Below, piece by piece: positions 7,687-11,790 of a stretch of 11,790 nucleotides of DNA (positions are counted from its first letter, which is position 1; the number at the start of each line of letters is the position of its first letter). The DNA lies in the NCBI GenBank assembly GCA_048497495.1, contig JAFHCF010000160.1, positions 1 to 11,790 on the forward strand, written 5' to 3'. Both the position numbers and the translations under genes were made by a program. The stretch comes from JAFHCF01 sp048497495. GTDB taxonomy: Bacteria > Pseudomonadota > Alphaproteobacteria > Rhizobiales > Ancalomicrobiaceae. The notes beneath the pieces are model-generated. The model worked only from the letters and a program-made list of their open reading frames with translations, did not search any database and was not told the origin of the DNA.

Positions 7687-7700
7687 TCCGCCTCGGCGGA
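7687..7700. repeat. Short hairpin TCCGCC/GGCGGA downstream of the UPF0114 gene
   Basis: A perfect 6-bp inverted repeat with a two-base centre, 37 bases after the UPF0114 stop. It could contribute to 3'-end formation together with the larger repeat that follows. There is no T-run. Confidence 0.3.
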
Positions 7701-7710
7701 TGCCGCGGGC

Positions 7711-7827
7711 GATGCTTCGAGACGGGTGCTCGCGGAGCACCCTCCTCAGCATGAGGCGTTTGCAATCACTCGATAATTCGAGACCGCCTCATGGTGAGGG
7801 CGCTCGGAACGAGCGCATCGAACCATC
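7711..7827. repeat. Palindromic intergenic repeat made of two inverted copies
   Basis: Copy A (7711-7758) and copy B (7785-7827) are related in inverted orientation around an AT-richer 26-base centre. The inner arms CCTCAGCATGAGGCG (7744-7758) and CGCCTCATGGTGAGG (7785-7799) pair at 14 of 15 positions. The outer ends GATGCTTCGA (7711-7720) and TCGAACCATC (7818-7827) pair at 9 of 10. Each copy has its own perfect hairpin: GGGTGCTC-gcg-GAGCACCC (7724-7742) and GCGCTCG-gaa-CGAGCGC (7800-7816). The centre also holds CTCGA-taat-TCGAG. The motif resembles the GAGACG...CTCATxxTGAGG repeats I recall from intergenic DNA of many Hyphomicrobiales. It lies between the ends of two convergent genes and could serve as a two-way terminator. 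No target-site duplication was found. Confidence 0.7.
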
Positions 7828-7871
7828 ACGCAGGGACGTGCCGCGCGCCTCCCCACACCCTCGCGTAACCC

Positions 7872-8774
7872 TCATTCCGCCACCAACACCTGCGAACAGG
7901 CGGCCGGCAGGTCGGCGAGCGTCAAGGGCGGGCGCGGCTTTTCCGGCGGCGACGGCTTCCACGGCTCCGGCCCCAACCACCACGCGAGATCGGCCCCACA
8001 GCCGTCGCCGGCGGGCACCGAATCCTGGTTCCGGCAGTCGCCGGCGCCGGGCGGGCAGGCCATGCGGACATGGAAATGATAGTTGTGGCCATACCAGGGG
8101 CGAACCTTGGCGAGCCAGCCGCGATCGCCCTTCGCCTCCTCGCACATCTCCTTCTTGATCGCCGGATTGACGAAGATGCGGGCGACCTCCGGGTCGAGCG
8201 CCGCCTGGCGCACCAGCGCGGTGCGGATCGGGGTCCAGGTCGACCGATCGATCTCGCGCGTCGCCATCTTCACCATCGACACCGCCGAGATGGTCTCGCG
8301 GTCCGAGCGTGACAGGTCGCGCTTGGGCATCGGCGAGAACCAGATGTCGGCGTCGAGGCCGATCTGGTGGCTGGCATGGCCGGTGATCATCGGTCCGCCG
8401 CGCGGCTGCGACATGTCGCCGACGAGGAGCCCAGGCCATCCGATGGCGCGGCCCTTCTCGGCGAAGCGCTCGAGGAAGGCGATCAGGCGGGGATGGCCCC
8501 AGTTGCGATTGCGCGACAGGCGCATCACCTTCCAGGTCGCCCCGTCGACGGGCAGGGCGACGGCGCCGGCGAGGCAGCCGCGCGCATAGGCCCCGATCGA
8601 ACGGGCGGCGAGCGGCGCCGGCGTGGCGGTTCCGCCGAAGAGCACCTTGGCGGCATCCGGCGGCAGGGAGGCGCGCGCCCTGGCGATCTCGGAGCGGGTC
8701 TCGGCGTCCGTCGACTGGGCGATGGCCGGTGTCGCGGCGAGAAGGAGGGCGAGGGCGGTGACGAAGCGGCGCAT
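7872..8774 (-). CDS. mepA: MepA, penicillin-insensitive murein endopeptidase (peptidase M74)
   Basis: MepA is a periplasmic zinc metallopeptidase that cuts peptide crosslinks in peptidoglycan. The protein has 300 residues (E. coli MepA is about 274). A clear signal peptide, MRRFVTALALLLAATPAIA, has a likely cleavage before QS at about 19/20. The LAS-type metal and active-site motifs are complete: GHASHQIGLDAD (His133, His136, Asp143) and WYGHNYHFHVR (His230, His233, His235), with the same spacing as His110/His113/Asp120 and His206/His209/His211 of E. coli MepA. Several cysteines in the C-terminal half suit periplasmic disulfides. A proline-rich tail follows at about 270-285. The ATG at 8774 was chosen because the signal peptide starts there; the frame is open far upstream without homology. 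The Shine-Dalgarno sequence is weak (GGGGG about 6-10 bases upstream). It is transcribed alone: a hairpin terminates the upstream gene and a convergent gene follows. Confidence 0.95.
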   Translation of the reverse strand: MRRFVTALALLLAATPAIAQSTDAETRSEIARARASLPPDAAKVLFGGTATPAPLAARSIGAYARGCLAGAVALPVDGATWKVMRLSRNRNWGHPRLIAFLERFAEKGRAIGWPGLLVGDMSQPRGGPMITGHASHQIGLDADIWFSPMPKRDLSRSDRETISAVSMVKMATREIDRSTWTPIRTALVRQAALDPEVARIFVNPAIKKEMCEEAKGDRGWLAKVRPWYGHNYHFHVRMACPPGAGDCRNQDSVPAGDGCGADLAWWLGPEPWKPSPPEKPRPPLTLADLPAACSQVLVAE

Positions 8775-8854
8775 GCGGAACCCCCATGGGAAGACGGGTG
8801 GCGCCATCCTGCCACGGGCCGTCTTCATCAATGGTTGACGATGTTCGCAGAAAG

Positions 8855-8883
8855 ACGCCCGGCCGATGCCGGCCATCGGGCGT
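8855..8883 (-). terminator. Intrinsic terminator-like hairpin after the ornithine cyclodeaminase-like gene
   Basis: On the minus strand ACGCCCG and CGGGCGT pair over 7 bp around a 15-base loop; an alternative inner pairing CCGATG/CATCGG also exists. The stem begins seven bases after the stop codon and is followed by TCTTTCT, a modest T-rich tail. This separates the gene from mepA. Confidence 0.6.
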
Positions 8884-8890
8884 TCGGGCG

Positions 8891-9850
8891 TCAGGCGACG
8901 CGGCGCCAGACCAGCCGCGCCGCGACGAGATCCTCGAGCGCGGTGCCGACCGACTTGAACAGGGTGATCTCGTCGGCGGTCTCCCGGCCCCGCTTCGCGC
9001 CACGGCACAGGTCGGCGAGGTCGGCGACCACCGCCTCCGGCGCCAGCACGCCGGCGGCGATCGGCCGGGTCAGATCGCCCGCCTCCTTCAGCGCCCCGGC
9101 GCGGGTATCGACGAAGACCCGGGCGCGGGCGATCGCCCGGTCGTCGGCCTCGCGCATCGCCGGGGTGTAGCCGCCGACGAGGTCGACGTGGGTGCCCGGC
9201 CGCAGCGCCTCGCCGCGAATGATCGGCTCTTGCGACATGGTGGCGGCGGAGACGACGTCGGCGCCGGCGAGCGCCGCGTCGAGGTCGGTCACGGCGGTGA
9301 CGGCGAAGGCCCGGCCGGCATATTTCGCCGCGAGCGCGCGCGCCTTGTCGGGCGAGCGGTTCCAGATCCGCACCTCGCGGATCGGCCGGATGGCGCAATG
9401 CGCCTCGATCAGGTGCTCGGCCAGCGTCCCGGCGCCGACCATCACCAGCGTTTCGGCATCCGGCCGGGCGAGGAAGTCGGCGGCGAGCGCGGAAGCCGCG
9501 GCGGTCCGCCACAGGGTCAGCCGGGCGCCGTCGAGCACGGCGAGCGGCTCGCCGGTCACGCCCGACATCAGCACATAGGCCCCGGTGACCGAGGGCTTGC
9601 CGCGCGCCCCGTTGCCCGGCACCACCGACACTAGTTTCACCCCCATCACCGCATCCGGCGAGATCGCCGCGGCGGTGTCGCTCCAGGCCGGCATCAGGAG
9701 CAGCATGGCGTCGGGCTCGCCGGCGCGCGCCATCGCATGGTGATGGCGCACCGGCGTCACCACGTCCTCGCGGAAACCCTGGCGCAGAGCCTCGACCATA
9801 TCGGCACGGGTGAGGGCGCGATCGATCGTCGCGGCATCGATGAGACGCAT
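8891..9850 (-). CDS. Ornithine cyclodeaminase / mu-crystallin family protein
   Basis: This is an NAD(P)-dependent enzyme family; members act as ornithine cyclodeaminase, alanine dehydrogenase, ketimine reductase or opine-type amino-acid synthase, so the substrate cannot be assigned. The protein has 319 residues, standard for the family. Visible landmarks are PVRHHHAM (33-40); GVKLVSVVPGN with Lys72, the expected catalytic lysine; LDGARLTLWRTAAASALA (106-123) with Arg115; the Rossmann loop MVGAGTLAEH (137-146); and GGYTPAMREAD (226-236), which holds the conserved Asp. The ATG at 9850 was chosen because MRLIDA is the usual family start; no strong Shine-Dalgarno sequence is visible. It follows the LapA-domain gene by 83 bases with a 12-bp palindrome between them. 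In many relatives the position after lapA is occupied by trpF, so this gene is an unusual neighbour. Confidence 0.9.
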   Translation of the reverse strand: MRLIDAATIDRALTRADMVEALRQGFREDVVTPVRHHHAMARAGEPDAMLLLMPAWSDTAAAISPDAVMGVKLVSVVPGNGARGKPSVTGAYVLMSGVTGEPLAVLDGARLTLWRTAAASALAADFLARPDAETLVMVGAGTLAEHLIEAHCAIRPIREVRIWNRSPDKARALAAKYAGRAFAVTAVTDLDAALAGADVVSAATMSQEPIIRGEALRPGTHVDLVGGYTPAMREADDRAIARARVFVDTRAGALKEAGDLTRPIAAGVLAPEAVVADLADLCRGAKRGRETADEITLFKSVGTALEDLVAARLVWRRVA

Positions 9851-9886
9851 GGGGTGCACCGTTTCGGCTGGGGCGACACTTCGATC

Positions 9887-9898
9887 CCGTCGCGACGG
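9887..9898. promoter_or_regulatory. 12-bp perfect palindrome upstream of the ornithine cyclodeaminase-like gene
   Basis: CCGTCGCGACGG is its own reverse complement and lies 36 bases before the ATG, in the 83-base gap after the LapA-domain gene. It could be an operator or a weak 3' hairpin of the upstream operon. An 8-bp palindrome, GGTGCACC, at 9853-9860 lies right next to the start codon. Neither matches an operator I recognise. Confidence 0.35.
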
Positions 9899-9933
9899 CG
9901 GGAGGCGGGGCCGGACAAATCGCGGCCGATCGG

Positions 9934-10332
9934 TCAGGCGGCGTGGCGCGGCGGCGATGCGCCCGGCGCCGGGAGGGCGGCGAAGTCGGCCGGCGCCGCC
10001 GCGGCGGTTCGGGCGGCGAGATCGGCGGTGAGACGGTCGCGCTCGTTCTCGAGCCGCGCCACCTCCCGGCGGTTCACCCGCGCGGCGCGGCGGAAGACCC
10101 GCTGACGCCACCACACGGTGAGGCCGCCGAGCACGATGCCGAGAACCAGGGCGCCGAGGACGAGAGCGAAGAGCGGCACCGACACGGCGACGGCCGGATC
10201 GTCGGGGCGGAAGGGATCGAGCGACACGACGATCGGCTTGCGGTTGGCGACCGACAGCGCGACGACCACGACGCCGATCGGCACCGCCACGACCCAGCTC
10301 AAGATTCGCGACAACACGGGGCTCTTCTCCAC
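9934..10332 (-). CDS. LapA-domain (DUF1049) inner-membrane protein
   Basis: LapA-family proteins are small inner-membrane proteins; in E. coli LapA works with LapB in lipopolysaccharide assembly control. This role is inferred from the family only. The 132-residue protein has two transmembrane helices at about 9-29 and 51-74, the alphaproteobacterial family signature VANRKPIVVSLDPF (28-41) between them, and a basic coiled-coil-like cytosolic segment at about 76-110 (RQRVFRRAARVNRREVARLE). An Ala/Pro-rich tail ends it. The start is GTG at 10332, with GAGGAG nine bases upstream at 10342-10347. It follows ihfB by 26 bases and is very probably in the same operon; ihfB-lapA adjacency is common in this class. 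No lapB homologue is visible in the window. Confidence 0.88.
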   Translation of the reverse strand: MEKSPVLSRILSWVVAVPIGVVVVALSVANRKPIVVSLDPFRPDDPAVAVSVPLFALVLGALVLGIVLGGLTVWWRQRVFRRAARVNRREVARLENERDRLTADLAARTAAAAPADFAALPAPGASPPRHAA

Positions 10333-10358
10333 GCTTGGCGGCTCCTCGCGCCGCGAGA

Positions 10359-10655
10359 TCAGTCGCCGAGATCGACGCCGTCGTTGAGACGCTCGCGCAT
10401 TTCCTTGCCGGTCTTGAAGAACGGCACGTATTTCTCGGTGACGGCCACCTTCTGTCCGGTGCGCGGATTGCGGCCGGTGCGCGCCGGCCGGTTCTTGACC
10501 GAGAAGGCCCCGAACCCGCGCAACTCGACCCGATCGCCGCGCGTCAGCGCGTTGGTGACCTCGTCGAGAACGGCATTGACGATGTGCTCGACGTCACGCT
10601 GGTAGAGGTGCGGGTTGCGTTCGGCCAACCGGCTCACCAGCTCTGACTTGATCAT
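10359..10655 (-). CDS. ihfB: Integration host factor subunit beta
   Basis: IHF-beta pairs with IHF-alpha to bend DNA sharply at specific sites in the nucleoid, affecting transcription, replication and recombination. The 98-residue protein is full length. It shows the HU/IHF fold: N-terminal helices starting MIKSELVSRLAERNPHL, the GFGAFSV turn (48-54), and the beta arm RTGRNPRTGQKV (59-70) with Pro64, the DNA-intercalating proline. The N-terminus and arm fit IhfB better than HU. The ATG at 10655 overlaps the sppA stop by four bases (ATGA), so translation is probably coupled; a G-rich run (GGGGGG) lies a few bases upstream. The downstream LapA-domain gene starts 26 bases after its stop. Confidence 0.95.
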   Translation of the reverse strand: MIKSELVSRLAERNPHLYQRDVEHIVNAVLDEVTNALTRGDRVELRGFGAFSVKNRPARTGRNPRTGQKVAVTEKYVPFFKTGKEMRERLNDGVDLGD

Positions 10656-11638
10656 CGACCGATCCCCCCGGAATTACTCGGATTTTCCCCCGGCCCAAGG
10701 TGCCAAACCGACTGGGTCACGTCAAGCGAACGGATTGCCGCGACTCGATCTTCCAATCCGAGGGCCGAGATCACGCCGCGCGCCACGGCGCCGGCGATCG
10801 ATTCGGCGAGCGGCCAGTCGCCGACCTTCGCCTTCGGCTTCCAGTCGCGGATCTTCAGGCCCTTGTCGACGCCCTTGCCCTCGAGCCAGGCGACGGCGAC
10901 GCGTTCCTCGCCGATTTCGTCGATCAACTTCAGATCGAGCGCCTGGGCGCCGGTGACGACGCGGCCGTCGGCGAGTTCGCGGGCGCGTTCGATCGGCAGG
11001 CCGCGCCGTTCGGCGACGAGACCGACGAACCAGCCGTAGGTGTCCTTTACCACCTTGTCGAGCATGGCGCGGGCTTCCGGCGAGGTCGGCTTGAACGGGG
11101 TCGGCTCGGCCTTCATCGGCGACGACTTGACCTCGTCGAGCTTGACCCCGACCGTCTCCATCAGCTTCGACACGTCGCTCCATTGCACCAGGACGCCGAT
11201 CGAGCCGGTCAGTGCCGTGCGCCGAGCGACGATGTGATCGGTGCCGATGGCGGTCATGTAGCCGGCGGAGGCCGCGAGCGACCCGACGTAGGCGACCGTC
11301 GGTTTCTTCTCGGAGAGCCGGCGCAGGGCGGCGTAGAGCCCCTCGCCGCCGGAGGTGGCGCCGCCGGGGCTGTCGATCGCGACGATCACGCCCTTGACCG
11401 CGTCGGCCGTGGTGATCTCGTCGATCGTCTCGAGGAGCTTGCGGTCGGGCAGGATGACGCCCTGGATGGTGAGGCGGGCGATGTGCGGCCGGGCCTTGTC
11501 GACGAAATCGCCGACCCCGCCGAGACGCGCCGCCACCGCGACCAGCGCCACCACGGCGGCGACGAAGGCGAGCGCCCGCCACAGGCCGACTTTGCGCTTC
11601 AGGCGGCGGCGATCGGCGACGACATCGGGATCGAGCAT
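10652..11638 (-). CDS. sppA: SppA, signal peptide peptidase (short form, S49 family)
   Basis: SppA is a membrane-anchored serine protease that degrades leftover signal peptides. The protein has 328 residues, the single-domain short form. A basic N-terminus is followed by one transmembrane helix at about 20-38. The core contains GVIVAIDSPGG (83-93), the nucleophile in SLAASAGYM (Ser124) and the general base in SSPMKAEPTPF (Lys176). The Ser-Lys spacing of 52 residues equals that of B. subtilis SppA (Ser147/Lys199). The ATG at 11638 was chosen because AGGAG lies six bases upstream (11645-11649) and the cytosolic tail plus helix follow; an open frame further up contains the promoter and is not coding. 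The stop overlaps the ihfB start, making sppA the first gene of sppA-ihfB-lapA. Confidence 0.95.
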   Translation of the reverse strand: MLDPDVVADRRRLKRKVGLWRALAFVAAVVALVAVAARLGGVGDFVDKARPHIARLTIQGVILPDRKLLETIDEITTADAVKGVIVAIDSPGGATSGGEGLYAALRRLSEKKPTVAYVGSLAASAGYMTAIGTDHIVARRTALTGSIGVLVQWSDVSKLMETVGVKLDEVKSSPMKAEPTPFKPTSPEARAMLDKVVKDTYGWFVGLVAERRGLPIERARELADGRVVTGAQALDLKLIDEIGEERVAVAWLEGKGVDKGLKIRDWKPKAKVGDWPLAESIAGAVARGVISALGLEDRVAAIRSLDVTQSVWHLGPGENPSNSGGIGR

Positions 11639-11661
11639 CGGAGACTCCTGGAAACTGTCCG

Positions 11662-11695
11662 TGCGAGGGGTAACAGGGCCGGCCTCCCCTCGCAA
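11662..11695 (-). promoter_or_regulatory. Candidate sppA promoter overlapped by a 9+9 inverted repeat
   Basis: On the minus strand TTGCGA (11695-11690) and TACCCC (11672-11667) are spaced by 17 bases, a plausible housekeeping promoter with a good -35 and a poor -10, giving a leader of about 20-25 bases. The same stretch is a perfect inverted repeat: TGCGAGGGG (11662-11670) and CCCCTCGCA (11686-11694), with a 15-base spacer that contains GGCCGGCC. The half-sites cover both promoter boxes, as expected for an operator. Promoter strength and binding are inferred only. Confidence 0.45.
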
Positions 11696-11790
11696 GCGCG
11701 CCGGGTCGAACCGGGCGATCGCTGCGACCCCTTCACCGCGCCGGCCACGAACGTGAGCCGCCGCGAGCGATGGCGCGCCCGGGCCCGGAA
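11696..11790. other. Window end upstream of sppA, no gene seen
   Basis: These 95 bases are GC-rich with no convincing coding frame, tRNA-like fold or promoter. The neighbouring gene beyond the edge cannot be inferred from this sequence; rpsA is a common neighbour in relatives. Confidence 0.4.

Noticed and set aside
7653..7871. Possible insertion-sequence remnant
   Set aside because: The palindromic repeat has no transposase fragment and no visible target-site duplication, so I list it as a repeat only.
8775..9512. Upstream extension of the mepA frame
   Set aside because: It overlaps the ornithine cyclodeaminase-like gene in a different frame, and the signal peptide begins at 8774.
1..11790. 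CRISPR array, tRNA/rRNA gene, prophage or defence island
   Set aside because: No regularly spaced direct repeats, tRNA-like cloverleaf, phage genes or defence-protein motifs were found on either strand. All confident genes are ordinary housekeeping or conserved families.

Overview
The window is GC-rich chromosomal DNA from an alphaproteobacterium, most likely of the order Hyphomicrobiales (Rhizobiales). The case rests on a sppA-ihfB-LapA cluster, a two-domain MaeB-type malic enzyme, a small two-helix membrane protein of a type I associate with this order, and an intergenic palindromic repeat of a style common there. Ten protein genes are supported. I see no tRNA, rRNA, CRISPR array, transposase or phage gene. 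Everything looks like core chromosome, and I found no convincing new multi-gene system.

Layout from left to right. (1) Positions 1-474, plus strand: the C-terminal part of folC (folate synthesis), cut by the window edge. (2) Positions 508-2787, minus strand, convergent with folC: a bifunctional class A penicillin-binding protein that appears to start at TTG. (3) Positions 2941-5274, minus strand: NADP-type malic enzyme fused to a phosphotransacetylase-like domain, with a strong hairpin just after its stop. (4) Positions 5275-5629: a 355-base divergent intergenic region with an AT-rich patch and short dyads. (5) Positions 5630-7650, plus strand: three genes in a row, encoding a 105-residue membrane protein, a CHAD-domain protein (polyphosphate-binding family) and a YqhA/UPF0114 membrane protein. 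(6) Positions 7651-7871: a convergent intergenic region holding a palindromic repeat of about 117 bases. (7) Positions 7872-8774, minus strand: exported murein endopeptidase MepA. (8) Positions 8891-9850, minus strand: an ornithine cyclodeaminase/mu-crystallin family enzyme with its own terminator-like hairpin. (9) Positions 9934-11638, minus strand: sppA, ihfB and a LapA-domain membrane protein, tightly packed and probably one operon. A candidate promoter with an overlapping 9+9 inverted repeat lies in front of sppA.

How the genes relate. The penicillin-binding protein and MepA make and cut peptidoglycan, but they are separate transcription units. SppA and the LapA-domain protein are inner-membrane proteins co-expressed with IHF-beta, a nucleoid protein; a 4-base stop/start overlap couples sppA to ihfB. 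The most interesting larger-scale point is gene order. In many alphaproteobacteria ihfB-lapA is followed by trpF-trpB-trpA-accD-folC on the same strand. Here lapA is followed by an ornithine cyclodeaminase homologue, and folC lies about 9.5 kb away facing the opposite way, which suggests a rearrangement breakpoint within the window.
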